Positions 50,884 to 60,284 of a stretch of DNA of 64,000 nucleotides are shown here, piece after piece (position 1 is the first letter of the stretch; every line of letters starts with the position of its first letter). The notes under the pieces were generated by a model, which worked only from the letters and a program-made list of their open reading frames with translations, was not told where the DNA came from and made no database searches. The position numbers and the translations under genes were made by a program. This stretch comes from Streptomyces sp. TP-A0356 (GTDB lineage: Bacteria; Actinomycetota; Actinomycetes; Streptomycetales; Streptomycetaceae), in the NCBI RefSeq assembly GCF_001417775.1, contig NZ_BBZJ01000018.1, forward strand, positions 331,942-395,941. The letters run 5' to 3'.

Positions 50884-52725
50884 CTACTCCGCGTCGTCCA
50901 TGCCCGCCAGCACCAGCGGAAGCCGGGTCGCCCCGCCCTCCGCGAGACGGACCGGAACGCCCCAGTCCTGCTGGTGGACGTGGCACGCCGGGTACTCGGT
51001 GGAGCCCGCGGCGGATGCAGGGTCGTCGCAGGACGCGGCCATCGCCGAGACGTGCAGGACGCCCTCCGGTATGGACGGGTCGAGCTCCAGCTCGCGCGTG
51101 AGGTCCGTGTCCCCTCCCTCGCCCTTGAGCAGCAGCCCGGGCGGGGTCGAGGAGACCAGCAGACGGGTCGACGGGCCGTAGCGTGTGTCCAGCTTCTGGC
51201 CGGCCGGGGCCTGGAAGATCACGTCCAACCGGAGCCTGCCCGGCGCCACTTCGGTCGCCGCGCGCTGGGTCCGGTGGGCGACCGAGGAGACCTGCACCGC
51301 CTCCTCGGGCAGCCGCAGCCGGGTCAGCCGGTGGCGCGCCGACTCCACGACCACGATGTCGCCCCCGACCAGCACCGCGTCCGACGGCTCCCGCAGATCC
51401 GTGGCGAGCGTGGTCAGCTCGTCCGTCGCCGGATCGTAGCGCCGGAGCGCGTGGTTGTAGGTGTCGCTCACCGCGACCGAGCCGTCCGGCAGGGCGGTCA
51501 CGCCCAACGGGTGCTGCAGCAGCGCCTGTTCGCCCGCGCCGTCCCGGTGACCGAAGTCGAACAGCCCCGTGCCGACCGCCGTGTGGACCGCGCCATCCCG
51601 GTCCACCCAGCGCAGGGCGCTCGTCTCGGAGTCCGCCAGCCACAGCCGCTCCCCGTCGGCCGACACCGCGAGCCCCGACGGCTGTGCGAACCACGCCTGA
51701 GCACCCGGGCCGTCCACCAACCCCTCGTTGGTGGTGCCCGCCGACACCGCGACCGTGGCCGTGCGCGGGTCGTACGTCCACAGCTGGTGCACACCCGCCA
51801 TCGCGATCCAGACCCGGCCGTCGAAGACCGCCACGTCCCACGGCGACGAGAGGTCCACCTCCCGGGCCGGCCCCGACGTCGGCGAACCCTGCCACCACTG
51901 CTTGCCGGTGCCCGCGAGCGTGGTGACCTGACCGGTCGCCAGGTCCAGGCGGCGCAGCGCGTGGTTCACCGTGTCCGCGACGACCACCGCGCCCTCGTCC
52001 AGCAGCGCCAGACCCTGCGGCTCACTGAAGCCCGCCGCCTCCGCGGGGCCGTCGGCGAAGCCCCGTACGCCCGAACCGATACGGCGTACGACCGTCTCGC
52101 CGTCCGCCGCCAGCTCCACCAGCTGGTGCCGGGTGGTGTCGCTGACCAGGAAGGTCCCGGACGGCAGCAGGACCGCCTTGCCGGGGAAGCGGAGGGTCGT
52201 GGGCTCGGGCTCCGGCGCCACGTACGGGCCGTCACCGCGGCGGAGCGTGCCCTTCGCCGCGTGCTCCTCCTCCAGCTCCTCGACGAGCCGCGCTATCGCG
52301 TGGGCGTGGCCCTCGCCCGCGTGCTGGGCGACCACGTACCCCTCGGGGTCGATGACGACGAGCGTGGGCCAGGCGCGCACGGCGTACTGCTTCCAGGTGG
52401 CGAGCTGCGGGTCGTCGAGAACCGGGTGCTCCACCCCGTACCGCTCGACCGCGTCCACCACCGCCTGGTGGTCCGCCTCGTGGACGAACTTCGGAGAGTG
52501 CACGCCGATGATCACCACGGTGTCGCGGTGCTTGGCCTCCAGCTCGCGCAGCTCGTCCAGGACGTGCAGACAGTTGATGCAGCAGAACGTCCAGAAGTCG
52601 AGGATGACGATACGTCCTCGCATGTCGGCGAGGGTGTACTGCTCTCCGCCGGTGTTCAGCCAACCGCCCTTGCCGATGAGCTCGGGGGCGCGGACACGGA
52701 CGCGACGCGGTGTGGAGTCGTTCAT
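50884..52725 (-). CDS. Thioredoxin-like/NHL-repeat protein (NHLRC2 type)
   Basis: The 613-residue soluble protein has a TlpA-like thioredoxin domain (about 1-145). F-W-T-F-C-C-I-N-C-L-H-V-L lies near residue 45, where the usual CxxC is C-C-I-N-C, and W-P-T-L-V-V-I near residue 120 carries the cis-Pro. A six-blade NHL beta-propeller (about 160-480) and a beta-sandwich domain (about 490-605) follow. This is the architecture of NHLRC2, known from human and many bacteria, where the thioredoxin part may be redox active or structural. There is no signal peptide, so it is cytosolic. Confidence 0.92.
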   Translation of the reverse strand: MNDSTPRRVRVRAPELIGKGGWLNTGGEQYTLADMRGRIVILDFWTFCCINCLHVLDELRELEAKHRDTVVIIGVHSPKFVHEADHQAVVDAVERYGVEHPVLDDPQLATWKQYAVRAWPTLVVIDPEGYVVAQHAGEGHAHAIARLVEELEEEHAAKGTLRRGDGPYVAPEPEPTTLRFPGKAVLLPSGTFLVSDTTRHQLVELAADGETVVRRIGSGVRGFADGPAEAAGFSEPQGLALLDEGAVVVADTVNHALRRLDLATGQVTTLAGTGKQWWQGSPTSGPAREVDLSSPWDVAVFDGRVWIAMAGVHQLWTYDPRTATVAVSAGTTNEGLVDGPGAQAWFAQPSGLAVSADGERLWLADSETSALRWVDRDGAVHTAVGTGLFDFGHRDGAGEQALLQHPLGVTALPDGSVAVSDTYNHALRRYDPATDELTTLATDLREPSDAVLVGGDIVVVESARHRLTRLRLPEEAVQVSSVAHRTQRAATEVAPGRLRLDVIFQAPAGQKLDTRYGPSTRLLVSSTPPGLLLKGEGGDTDLTRELELDPSIPEGVLHVSAMAASCDDPASAAGSTEYPACHVHQQDWGVPVRLAEGGATRLPLVLAGMDDAE

Positions 52726-52873
52726 GGGTCAAGAGTGCCATCCGCCGCGGTGACGCAGACGAGCCTGTGGATAACCTGGTGACGCTGTGTGATGGAGTCG
52801 CACCGGATGCGCACACGCCGTCACGGAGAGATGCTCGACGCATACAGGGGGGCCACCGCAAGGGAGTAGTTCC

Positions 52874-53101
52874 ATGCCACGAGACATCGACGACCACCAG
52901 ATGCGCCGGCGCGACCGCGAACGCGAGCACGGCGAGATCACCGGCGACGAGATGCGCGACCGTGACGGGCACGACCCCGACATGAGCGGATCCGGCATGT
53001 CGGACCCCGACACGGGGAGCGCCGGCATGCGCCGTGAGCACGGCGACCGGCGTTCGTCGTGGGACGACGACGAGGACGACATGCAGGAGGGCTACCGGTA
53101 A
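52874..53101 (+). CDS. Small highly charged, disordered protein
   Basis: The protein has 75 residues with almost no hydrophobic residues. It is made of Asp, Glu, Arg, His, Met and Gly (D-D-H-Q-M-R-R-R-D, S-G-S-G-M-S-D-P-D) and ends in an acidic stretch and G-Y-R. It has no family match I know. GGGAG lies just before the ATG, and high third-position GC supports a real gene. The Met-His-Asp pattern could bind metal, but this is only a guess. A strong terminator follows. Confidence 0.7.
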   Translation: MPRDIDDHQMRRRDREREHGEITGDEMRDRDGHDPDMSGSGMSDPDTGSAGMRREHGDRRSSWDDDEDDMQEGYR

Positions 53102-53145
53102 CCCGGCCCCCGCGGTCCACCAGCGGTCCCCGAGCGGTCCGTGTG

Positions 53146-53175
53146 CGAGTCCCCCGCCGCCGGGCGGGGGACTCG
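53146..53175. terminator. Bidirectional terminator
   Basis: A perfect 12-bp stem (53146-53157 and 53164-53175) with a 6-base loop between the convergent charged-protein and cupin genes. Confidence 0.85.
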
Positions 53176-53224
53176 TCGGCGTTCCGACGGGCACGGACCG
53201 GCAGCCCGGTCCGCGGCACGCCGC

Positions 53225-53620
53225 TCAGGTCAGGGCGTGCCCCGTCGTCGCGTCCACATGGTCCGGGACCTCCTCGTGGCGGTCGCCGACCGACATCGTC
53301 CCGGTGGGCTCGAACACCAGGATCGACGCTCCGGCCGGGGCGGACGGCTTGTGCTCCGTGCCGCGCGGCACCGTGAAGACCGACCCCTTGGGCAGGGTGA
53401 CCGTGCGCTCTCCGGACGCCTCGCGCAGCGCGATGTGCAGCTCACCGTCCAGGACGAGGAAGAACTCGTCGGTGTGGTCGTGCGTGTGCCACAGGTGCTC
53501 GCCCTCGACCTTGGCGACCCGTACGTCGTAGTCGTTCACGGCGGTGACGATGCGCGGGCTCCACAGCTCGGAGAACGAGGCGAGCGCCGCGGTGAGGGAG
53601 ATGGGTTCCTTGGGTTCCAT
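53225..53620 (-). CDS. Cupin-domain protein
   Basis: The 131-residue single cupin has a metal motif W-H-T-H-D-H-T-D-E-F-F near residue 45, giving the two His and the Glu, and P-R-G-T-E-H-K-P-S near residue 84, giving the last His. The sheet structure is complete. Single cupins of this type act as isomerases, dioxygenases or ligand sensors. The ATG at 53620 is preferred; an in-frame start at 53644 would overlap the promoter of the divergent GlxA-type gene, which may control it. Confidence 0.85.
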   Translation of the reverse strand: MEPKEPISLTAALASFSELWSPRIVTAVNDYDVRVAKVEGEHLWHTHDHTDEFFLVLDGELHIALREASGERTVTLPKGSVFTVPRGTEHKPSAPAGASILVFEPTGTMSVGDRHEEVPDHVDATTGHALT

Positions 53621-53672
53621 GCCGCCATCGTGCGGGGTGCCCACCGCGTCGTACGAGTGCTAGAAATCGCAT

Positions 53673-54677
53673 ATGCCGCAAGGATCCTCTCAGCCCGCTC
53701 GGCCGCACCGGGTCGCCGTGATCGTCGACCGGGGCACGAATCCGTTCGAAGTCGGGGTGGCGACCGAGCTGTTCGGGCTGCCGCGACCCGAGCTCGGGCT
53801 GCCGCGGCCGCTGTACGAGGTGGCCTTGTGCACGCCCACGCCCGGCGTCCGGATGAACCACGGGTTCTTCACTCTGACCGGGGTGCCCGGACTGGAGGCC
53901 GTCGACGGGGCGGACACCCTCGTCGTGCCCGGCCGCCCCGACAACGTCGTCCCGCGCGGTGCCGATGTCCTCGACGCCATCCGGCGCAGTCACGCCCGCG
54001 GGGCGCGCGTCGTGAGCTTCTGCACCGGCAGCTTCGCGCTCGCCGAGGCCGGGCTGCTCGACGGGCGCCGCGCCACCACGCACTGGCGCTGGGCCGGCTC
54101 CTTCCGGGAGCTGCACCCGAAGGTTCTGCTCGAACCGGACGTGCTCTTCGTGGACGAGGGCGACATCCTCACGGCGGCGGGCAGCGCGGCCGCGCTCGAC
54201 CTGGGGCTGCACATCTGGCGCCGGGACCACGGCGCCGAGTTCGCCAACGCCGTCTCCCGGCGGCTGGTGTTCGCGACGCACCGCGACGGTGGACAGCGGC
54301 AGTTCGTGGAGCGGCCCGTGCCCGACACACCGGACGAGTCGCTCGCCCCGCTGCTGGCCTGGGCTCAGGAGCGCCTGGGCGAAGCGCTCACCGTCGCCGA
54401 CCTCGCCGCGCGGGCCGCGGTGAGCCCCGCCACGCTGCACCGCCGCTTCCGCGCGCAGCTCGGCACCACTCCGCTGGCCTGGCTGACCGGGGAGCGGGTC
54501 GCTCTGGCCTGCCGGCTGATCGAGCGCGGGGAGGAGCGGCTGGACGTGGTCGCGGCGCGCAGCGGGCTCGGTACGGCCGCCAATCTGCGGGCGCGGCTGC
54601 GGCGCGAGACCGGTCTCAGCCCGTCGGCCTACCGACGGCGTTTCGGACCGGCCACAGGGGAAGCTGTCATCGTATGA
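53673..54677 (+). CDS. GlxA-family transcriptional regulator (DJ-1/PfpI + AraC)
   Basis: The 334-residue protein has an N-terminal DJ-1/PfpI-like amidotransferase domain (about 10-185), with V-S-F-C-T-G-S-F near residue 115 (nucleophile elbow Cys). An AraC-type double helix-turn-helix follows (about 230-325), with A-A-R-A-A-V-S-P-A-T-L-H-R-R-F and a second L-G-T-A-A-N-L-R-A-R-L-R. Such regulators often activate divergent catabolic genes; the divergent neighbour here is the cupin gene. The ATG of the next gene overlaps the stop. Confidence 0.92.
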   Translation: MPQGSSQPARPHRVAVIVDRGTNPFEVGVATELFGLPRPELGLPRPLYEVALCTPTPGVRMNHGFFTLTGVPGLEAVDGADTLVVPGRPDNVVPRGADVLDAIRRSHARGARVVSFCTGSFALAEAGLLDGRRATTHWRWAGSFRELHPKVLLEPDVLFVDEGDILTAAGSAAALDLGLHIWRRDHGAEFANAVSRRLVFATHRDGGQRQFVERPVPDTPDESLAPLLAWAQERLGEALTVADLAARAAVSPATLHRRFRAQLGTTPLAWLTGERVALACRLIERGEERLDVVAARSGLGTAANLRARLRRETGLSPSAYRRRFGPATGEAVIV

Positions 54678-55168
54678 GATTCCTCGTACGCGACCGGCTC
54701 CTCGGCTTCGGTGACGACTACTGGATCGAGGACCAGCACGGCAACAAGGTGTTCCTGGTCGACGGCAAGGCGATGCGGCTGCGGGACACGTTCGAGCTGA
54801 AGGACACACGGGGCCGGGTCCTGATCGACATCCACCAGAAGATGTTCGCCCTGCGGGACACGATGATCATCGAGCGCGACGGCGACACGCTGGCCACGAT
54901 CAAGCGCAAGCGCCTGTCCCTGCTGCGCAACCACTACCGCGTCTCGCTGGTGGACGGCACGGAGCTCGACGTCAGCGGCAAGATCCTCGACCGCGAGTTC
55001 GCCATCGACTACGACGGGGAGCTGCTCGCGCAGATCTCCCGCCGCTGGCTGACCATCCGCGAGACGTACGGGGTCGACATCGTGCGCGACGACGCGGATC
55101 CCGCGCTGCTGATCGCGGTCGCGGTGTGCGTCATCCACCTGGCGGAGAAGGAGCGGGAGGTGGACTGA
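54674..55168 (+). CDS. LURP-one-related (Tubby/scramblase-like) protein
   Basis: The 164-residue protein is made of repeated beta-strands such as D-Y-W-I-E-D-Q-H-G-N-K-V-F-L-V-D-G-K and R-D-T-F-E-L-K-D, with a central hydrophobic helix near the C terminus (A-L-L-I-A-V-A-V-C-V-I-H). This is the LOR/Tubby-like fold, with members in plants and bacteria but unknown function. Its ATG at 54674 overlaps the GlxA-type stop by four bases, so both are translated together. Confidence 0.87.
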   Translation: MRFLVRDRLLGFGDDYWIEDQHGNKVFLVDGKAMRLRDTFELKDTRGRVLIDIHQKMFALRDTMIIERDGDTLATIKRKRLSLLRNHYRVSLVDGTELDVSGKILDREFAIDYDGELLAQISRRWLTIRETYGVDIVRDDADPALLIAVAVCVIHLAEKEREVD

Positions 55169-55300
55169 CGCAACGGCCACGGGGTGCCCTGGTCCCCAGG
55201 CACCCCTCGGTGTCCCCGCACCCGGCCGCCGCCGAGTCCGCTGCACGGCGTGCTGCGGCCCGGTCGCGGCCCCCGTGCCCCGGCCCGGGCGCCGGAACCG

Positions 55301-56125
55301 CTACTTCGTCACCGCGAACGACAGCAGGATCGCCGCCGTCAGTTCCGGGTCGCCCTCCGCCTTGATGCGGTCCGCCACGAGGTCCGCGGTGACACGGCCG
55401 CAGGCGAGGCGGACGTACGTCTCCCAGTCGAGCGTGAGCGACACCGCCGGGCCCAGCGAGGGCGTGCCGTCGATCGAGCCGCGCCCCTCCGCGTCGACCC
55501 GCACCGTGCGCAGGAACTCGACGGGGCCGTGGACGTCGAAGACGACCGCCGAACCGGGGGGCGCCCCCGCGTCCTCGGCCACGACCTTGGGCAGCGCCGC
55601 CAGCAACTCGTCCCGCGCCACGAACGCACCCGGCGAGTCCAGGTTCCCCGGCCGGCCCAGCGCCGTGCGCAGGTCCTGCTCGTGCACCCACACGTCGAAC
55701 GCGCGGTACCGCATGGCCTCTTCGAGCGTCTGCTCACTTCCGAGCGGGCCGCGCACCTTGGTGCCCGGGTCCCGGGACTCGTTCCGCAGCTGGCGGTTGC
55801 GGCGGATGACCGTGTACTCCAGCTCGGACGTCATCTCCGGCGCCGTGTGATGGCGGCGGACGTCGACCTGCATCTCCATGTAGCGCTGGTGCTCGTTCGT
55901 CACGTGGAACAGGTCGCGCGGCAGCGTGTGGATCGGGCGCGGGTCGCCGAGCATCTCGCAGTCCATGCCGATGACGTGCGAGACCACGTCACGCACCGAC
56001 CATCCGGGGCATGGCGTCCGCCGGTTCCACTCGCCCTCCACGAGCGGAAGCACCAGCTCGGATATCGCTTCGATGGAATGGGTCCAGGCGTCGGCGTAGG
56101 GCTGAAGAGTGGGATGCAGACTCAC
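55301..56125 (-). CDS. Mycothiol-dependent maleylpyruvate-isomerase family (DinB-like) protein
   Basis: The 274-residue protein has an N-terminal DinB/MDMPI four-helix domain (about 1-160). It shows W-S-V-R-D-V-V-S-H-V-I-G near residue 43, a His for metal, and a D-V-W-V-H-E-Q-D-L-R-T-A segment near residue 150, carrying the other metal ligands. A sterol-carrier-like C-terminal domain (about 185-270) follows. Family members use mycothiol as thiol, in line with an actinobacterial host. The GTG at 56125 with GAGGGG upstream is preferred to the ATG at 56155. Confidence 0.87.
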   Translation of the reverse strand: MSLHPTLQPYADAWTHSIEAISELVLPLVEGEWNRRTPCPGWSVRDVVSHVIGMDCEMLGDPRPIHTLPRDLFHVTNEHQRYMEMQVDVRRHHTAPEMTSELEYTVIRRNRQLRNESRDPGTKVRGPLGSEQTLEEAMRYRAFDVWVHEQDLRTALGRPGNLDSPGAFVARDELLAALPKVVAEDAGAPPGSAVVFDVHGPVEFLRTVRVDAEGRGSIDGTPSLGPAVSLTLDWETYVRLACGRVTADLVADRIKAEGDPELTAAILLSFAVTK

Positions 56126-56305
56126 GGAACGGGACCCCTCGGGCGGTCGGTACACGGGCGGTTGTGACGGCGATGTCGACGGGCGGCGGCTGTCGGCGGG
56201 TGTCTTGGAACGTTAAGTTACGCTGCCGTGAGGCACCCAGGCAGTGCTTTCGTGTGACGATCGTAGGCCCGTGGAGACAGCTCCCCATGTCAGGACGGTG
56301 GTAGT

Positions 56306-57124
56306 GTGCGCGCCTCCCTCATCCAGATCCGGGTGGACGAGGACGAATCGGTCGATTCGCGCCGACGGCGAGCGGCCTCCCTCGTACGCGATCAAGCCGG
56401 AGTCGATCTGGTCGTGCTGCCCGAGCTGTGGACGACCGGCGCCTTCGCCTACGAACGGTTCGGGACCGAGGCCGAGCCGCTCGAAGGGCCGACGTACGAG
56501 GCGATGGCGAAGGCCGCGAGCGACGCGGGGGTGTGGCTGCACGCCGGCTCCATCCCCGAACGCTCGGTGTCCGGGAGCGGCACCGCCGCGGGTGACGGTG
56601 TCATCTACAACACGTCTCTCGTCTTCTCCCCCTCCGGTGAGCTGGCCGCCGCCTACCGCAAGATCCACCGCTTCGGCTTCGACAAGGGCGAGGCCGTCCT
56701 GATGGGCGCGGGCACCGAACTGGTGACGGTGCGACTGCCGGAGACGACCGTCGGCGTGGCCACCTGCTACGACCTCCGCTTCCCCGAGCTGTTCCGCTCC
56801 CTCGTGACGGCGGGGGCCGAGACGCTCGTGATCCCGGCGGGCTGGCCGGAGCGCCGCCGGTCCCACTGGACGCTGCTGGCCCGGGCGCGGGCAGTGGAGA
56901 ACCAGGCGTACGTCCTTGCCTGTGGAACGGCCGGGACGCACGCGGGGGTTCCTCAGGCGGGTCACTCGATCGTGGTGGATCCCTGGGGCGAGGTCCTCGC
57001 CGAGGCGGGCGCCGAGGAGGAGATCCTCACGGTGGAATTCGACCCGGCGAAGGTCGCGACGACACGGGAACAGTTCCCGGCGCTGAAGGACCGGGTGCTG
57101 GGGCTGGAGCCGCCGCGCCGCTGA
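56306..57124 (+). CDS. Carbon-nitrogen hydrolase (nitrilase superfamily)
   Basis: The 272-residue enzyme carries the full Glu-Lys-Cys triad: Glu in L-V-V-L-P-E-L-W near residue 40, Lys in Y-R-K-I-H-R-F-G-F near residue 119 and Cys in V-A-T-C-Y-D-L-R-F-P-E-L near residue 153. A second conserved Glu lies near E-N-Q-A-Y-V. This fits omega-amidase or beta-ureidopropionase-like amidases. It is divergent from the DinB-like gene and starts with GTG. The MFS gene lies convergent downstream. Confidence 0.92.
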   Translation: MRASLIQIRVDEDESVDSRRRRAASLVRDQAGVDLVVLPELWTTGAFAYERFGTEAEPLEGPTYEAMAKAASDAGVWLHAGSIPERSVSGSGTAAGDGVIYNTSLVFSPSGELAAAYRKIHRFGFDKGEAVLMGAGTELVTVRLPETTVGVATCYDLRFPELFRSLVTAGAETLVIPAGWPERRRSHWTLLARARAVENQAYVLACGTAGTHAGVPQAGHSIVVDPWGEVLAEAGAEEEILTVEFDPAKVATTREQFPALKDRVLGLEPPRR

Positions 57125-57190
57125 CGGAGCGCTCCGCGAAGGCGGGCGGCGTCCCGCGCCGTCCGCCCACCCACCCGAACCCGGCGCCCC

Positions 57191-58507
57191 CTACGCCGGC
57201 ACGTGCACCGTCTCCACCCGGCTCGCCACCAGCCGCTCCCGCTCCCTGCGCGCCGCCTGCCCGCGCAGCCGCAGGATCTGGCTCAGCCCCAGCGCCTGCA
57301 GCACGAAGACCGCGGAGAACGCCACGGTGTAGTCGTCCCGTGTCGCGTCCAGGAGCACCCCGATCGCCAGCAGTGTCGTCATGGAGGCGACGAAGCCGCC
57401 CATGTTGGTGATGCCGGAGGCGGTGCCCTGACGCTCCGGCGGGTTGGCCGGGCGTGCGAAGTCGAAGCCGATCATCGAGGCCGGACCGCAGGCACCGAGC
57501 ACCGTGCACAGCACGATCAGCAGCCACATCGGCGCGTGCGCACCCGGGTAGGCGAGCGTCGCCGCCCACAGCGCCGCCGTCGCCCCGACCGTCCCGAGCG
57601 CCAGCGGCAGCCGCGCCGCGTGGTGCCGGGCGACGATCTGCCCGTAGACCAGCCCGACGACCATGTTCGACAGCACGACGAGCGTGAGCAGCTCGCCCGC
57701 CGTCGCCCGCGACAGACCCTGCGCCTGCACCAGGAACGGCAGGCCCCACAGCAGCAGGAACACCATCGCCGGGAACTGCGTGGTGAAGTGCACCCACATG
57801 CCCAGGCGGGTCCCCGGTTCCTGCCAGGACGCCTGGATCTGCCGCCGCACATACGCCGATCCCTGGTGCGGGAACGGCTCCGGCTCGTACCCGTCGGGAT
57901 GGTCCTTCAGGAAGAGGACGAGCAGGACCAGCACGACGACCCCGGCGAGCGCGCTGCCGCCGAAGGCCGCCGTCCAGCCCACCCCGTGCAGCAGCCGGGC
58001 GAGCACGAGCGTCGAGACCAGGTTCCCCGCCATGCCCACCAGACCGGCGAGCTGTGCCACCAGCGGCCCGCGGCGGGCCGGGAACCAGCGGGTGCCGAGC
58101 CGCAGCACACTGATGAAAGTCATGGCGTCACCGCAGCCGAGCAGCGCGCGCGAGGCGAGCGCCATGCCGTACGAGGCCGAGAACGCGAACCCGACCTGAC
58201 CCGCCGTGAAGAGGACGACTCCCATGGTCAGCACCTTCTTGGTGCCGAGCCGGTCCACCAGCAGGCCGACGGGTATCTGCATGCCCGCGTACACGAGGAG
58301 CTGGAGGATGGAGAAGGTCGACAGGGCCGACGCGTTGACATGGAAGCGGTCGGCGGCGTCGAGCCCCGCCACGCCCAGCGACGTACGGAAGATGACGGCG
58401 ACGAAGTAGACCGAGACACCTATGGCCCACACGGCCACGGCGCGGCGGCCGCCCGGCGGGTCACCGGGCAGCGACACCGGCCGGGAACTCATGGAGCGGG
58501 AGCTCAT
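57191..58507 (-). CDS. MFS transporter
   Basis: The 438-residue permease has 12 predicted helices in two halves. After helix 2 is the MFS signature D-R-L-G-T-K-K-V, and the first half ends in a charged loop (about 205-230, with P-E-P-F-P-H-Q-G). L-L-W-G-L-P-F near residue 255 opens the second half. The nearest types are the NarK- or phthalate-like anion/cation symporters. Its ATG overlaps the GntR stop by four bases (ATGA), so it is cotranscribed with and probably regulated by that protein. The substrate is unknown. Confidence 0.9.
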   Translation of the reverse strand: MSSRSMSSRPVSLPGDPPGGRRAVAVWAIGVSVYFVAVIFRTSLGVAGLDAADRFHVNASALSTFSILQLLVYAGMQIPVGLLVDRLGTKKVLTMGVVLFTAGQVGFAFSASYGMALASRALLGCGDAMTFISVLRLGTRWFPARRGPLVAQLAGLVGMAGNLVSTLVLARLLHGVGWTAAFGGSALAGVVVLVLLVLFLKDHPDGYEPEPFPHQGSAYVRRQIQASWQEPGTRLGMWVHFTTQFPAMVFLLLWGLPFLVQAQGLSRATAGELLTLVVLSNMVVGLVYGQIVARHHAARLPLALGTVGATAALWAATLAYPGAHAPMWLLIVLCTVLGACGPASMIGFDFARPANPPERQGTASGITNMGGFVASMTTLLAIGVLLDATRDDYTVAFSAVFVLQALGLSQILRLRGQAARRERERLVASRVETVHVPA

Positions 58508-59166
58508 CGCACCTCTCCCCGCGCCAGGTTGGAGAACCAGCTGACGTGCCGGTGGACGATGTTCACGGCGGCCTCGGCATCGCCGGACCGCAGGGCCCCC
58601 AGGATCTCCTCGTGCTCGCTGAGCGTCTTGGCGATCCGGTCCGGGTGCGAGTGCATGACGGCGACCCCCATCCGCAGCTGGCGGTCGCGCAGTTGGTCGT
58701 AGAGGCGGGAGAGGATCTCATTGCCACCGCTGCGCACGATCTCGGCGTGGAAGGTGCGGTCGGTGACCGCCGCCGCGGCCAGATCACCCGCGGCGGCCTG
58801 TTCCTTCTGCCGCGCGAGCAGTTCCTCCAGACGGGCGATCAGCCCGGGCGGGGCGGGTACGGCCTTGCGGGCCGCGTGTTCCTCGACGAGCTGACGCGTC
58901 TCGACCACGTCCGCGATCTCCTGGGCGGAGACCGGCAGGACCAGTGCCCCCTTCTTCGGGTAGAGCTTGATCAGCCCTTCGGCCTCCAGCCGGAGCAGCG
59001 CCTCGCGCACCGGGGTGCGCGACACCCCGACCTCCTCGGCCAGCTCTCCCTCGGTGAGCAGTGTCCCGCCCTCGTAACGGCGCTGAAGAACACCCTGTTT
59101 CACATGTGCGTACACGCGGTCGGCGGCGGCAGGTTGTTTGGCGGTCAGGGTCCCCGAGGTGCTCAT
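58504..59166 (-). CDS. GntR-family (FadR/FCD) transcriptional regulator
   Basis: The 220-residue protein has an N-terminal winged helix (about 12-78, with L-L-T-E-G-E-L-A-E-E-V-G-V-S-R-T-P-V-R-E-A-L) and a C-terminal FCD helical domain (about 85-210). Metal/ligand residues such as D-R-T-F-H-A-E and M-H-S-H-P near residue 170 are present. FCD regulators usually respond to a small acid. The gene shares an operon with the MFS gene. The ATG at 59166 follows a T-G-T-T-G-T-A-T-C-T-A-T element that may be its own operator. Confidence 0.92.
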   Translation of the reverse strand: MSTSGTLTAKQPAAADRVYAHVKQGVLQRRYEGGTLLTEGELAEEVGVSRTPVREALLRLEAEGLIKLYPKKGALVLPVSAQEIADVVETRQLVEEHAARKAVPAPPGLIARLEELLARQKEQAAAGDLAAAAVTDRTFHAEIVRSGGNEILSRLYDQLRDRQLRMGVAVMHSHPDRIAKTLSEHEEILGALRSGDAEAAVNIVHRHVSWFSNLARGEVR

Positions 59167-59370
59167 GTCCACAGCATAGATACAACAGGTACGCATGCCG
59201 GGGAGCGTCCACGATATGGACCGCCTGTCTTCCGCAGAATTCACCCGGCAACCGCACATCCCTTTGTGCTACTTACGAGTCTCACGAGAAGGCGGCTCTT
59301 TCATTTGGCCGCTCTCCAGGGGCATTTGGATGCATACAAGTGCATCAGAGACGCAATCGGAGCATTCAAC

Positions 59371-60264
59371 TTGATTACCGGTATTAAGGGCAGGCGAGTT
59401 CGCAGAGCAGCCGCGGCAGTGGTCACCACCAGCGCCGTACTCACCGCCGCCGCCCTCACCGCGGCGCCCGCGCAGGCCGTCACGGCGCCCTCGATCACCG
59501 CCAAGGGCGGGTTCGTGATGAACAACGCCACCGGCAAGAGCCTGTACAACAAGGCCGCGGACACCAGACTGTCCACCGGATCCACCACCAAGATCATGAC
59601 GGCCGAGGTGGTGCTGTCGCAGGCGAACGTGAACCTGGACGCCAAGGTCACGGTCGACAAGGCGTACAGCGACTACGTCGTCGCCAACAACGCCTCCCAG
59701 GCCCACCTGATCGTCGGCGACAAGGTCACGGTCCGTCAGCTGCTGTACGGGCTGATGCTGCCGTCCGGCTGCGACGCGGCCTACGCGCTCGCGGACAAGT
59801 TCGGCTCCGGCTCGACGCGTGCCGCGCGCGTGAAGTCGTTCATCGGCAAGATGAACAGCGCCGCCACGAGCCTCGGCCTGAAGAACACGCACTTCGACTC
59901 GTTCGACGGCATCGGCAACGGCAACAACTACTCGACGCCGCGCGACCTGACGAAGATCGCCAGCAGCGCGATGAAGAACTCCACCTTCCGTACGGTCGTG
60001 AACACGGCGTCCACCAAGCAGAAGGTGACCACCAAGAGCGGCGGCTACCGCTACTACACCTGGACCAACACCAACCCGCTGCTCGGCACCTACAGCGGCG
60101 CGATCGGCGTCAAGACCGGCTCCGGCCCCGAGGCCAAGTACTGCCTGGTCTTCGCCGCGACCCGCAACGGCAAGACGCTCATCGGCACGATCCTGGCGTC
60201 CACGACGATCGACAACCGTGCGGCGGACGCGAAGAAGCTCCTGAACTACAGCTTCGCCGTCTGA
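59371..60264 (+). CDS. D-alanyl-D-alanine carboxypeptidase (low-molecular-weight PBP-like)
   Basis: The 297-residue exported serine peptidase trims peptidoglycan stem peptides. The signal peptide (basic K-G-R-R-V-R-R, hydrophobic core, A-Q-A) ends near residue 31. The three S11 motifs are S-T-T-K near residue 72, S-G-C near residue 131 (Cys in place of the usual Asn of SxN) and K-T-G near residue 248. The only sensible start is TTG at 59371, with CGGAG 9 bases upstream, because no ATG or GTG lies between the upstream stop region and the signal peptide. Orthologues I recall begin M-I-T-G-I-K-G at this codon. A strong terminator follows. Confidence 0.9.
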   Translation: MITGIKGRRVRRAAAAVVTTSAVLTAAALTAAPAQAVTAPSITAKGGFVMNNATGKSLYNKAADTRLSTGSTTKIMTAEVVLSQANVNLDAKVTVDKAYSDYVVANNASQAHLIVGDKVTVRQLLYGLMLPSGCDAAYALADKFGSGSTRAARVKSFIGKMNSAATSLGLKNTHFDSFDGIGNGNNYSTPRDLTKIASSAMKNSTFRTVVNTASTKQKVTTKSGGYRYYTWTNTNPLLGTYSGAIGVKTGSGPEAKYCLVFAATRNGKTLIGTILASTTIDNRAADAKKLLNYSFAV

Positions 60265-60284
60265 GCCTGATCCCACACGGCACG

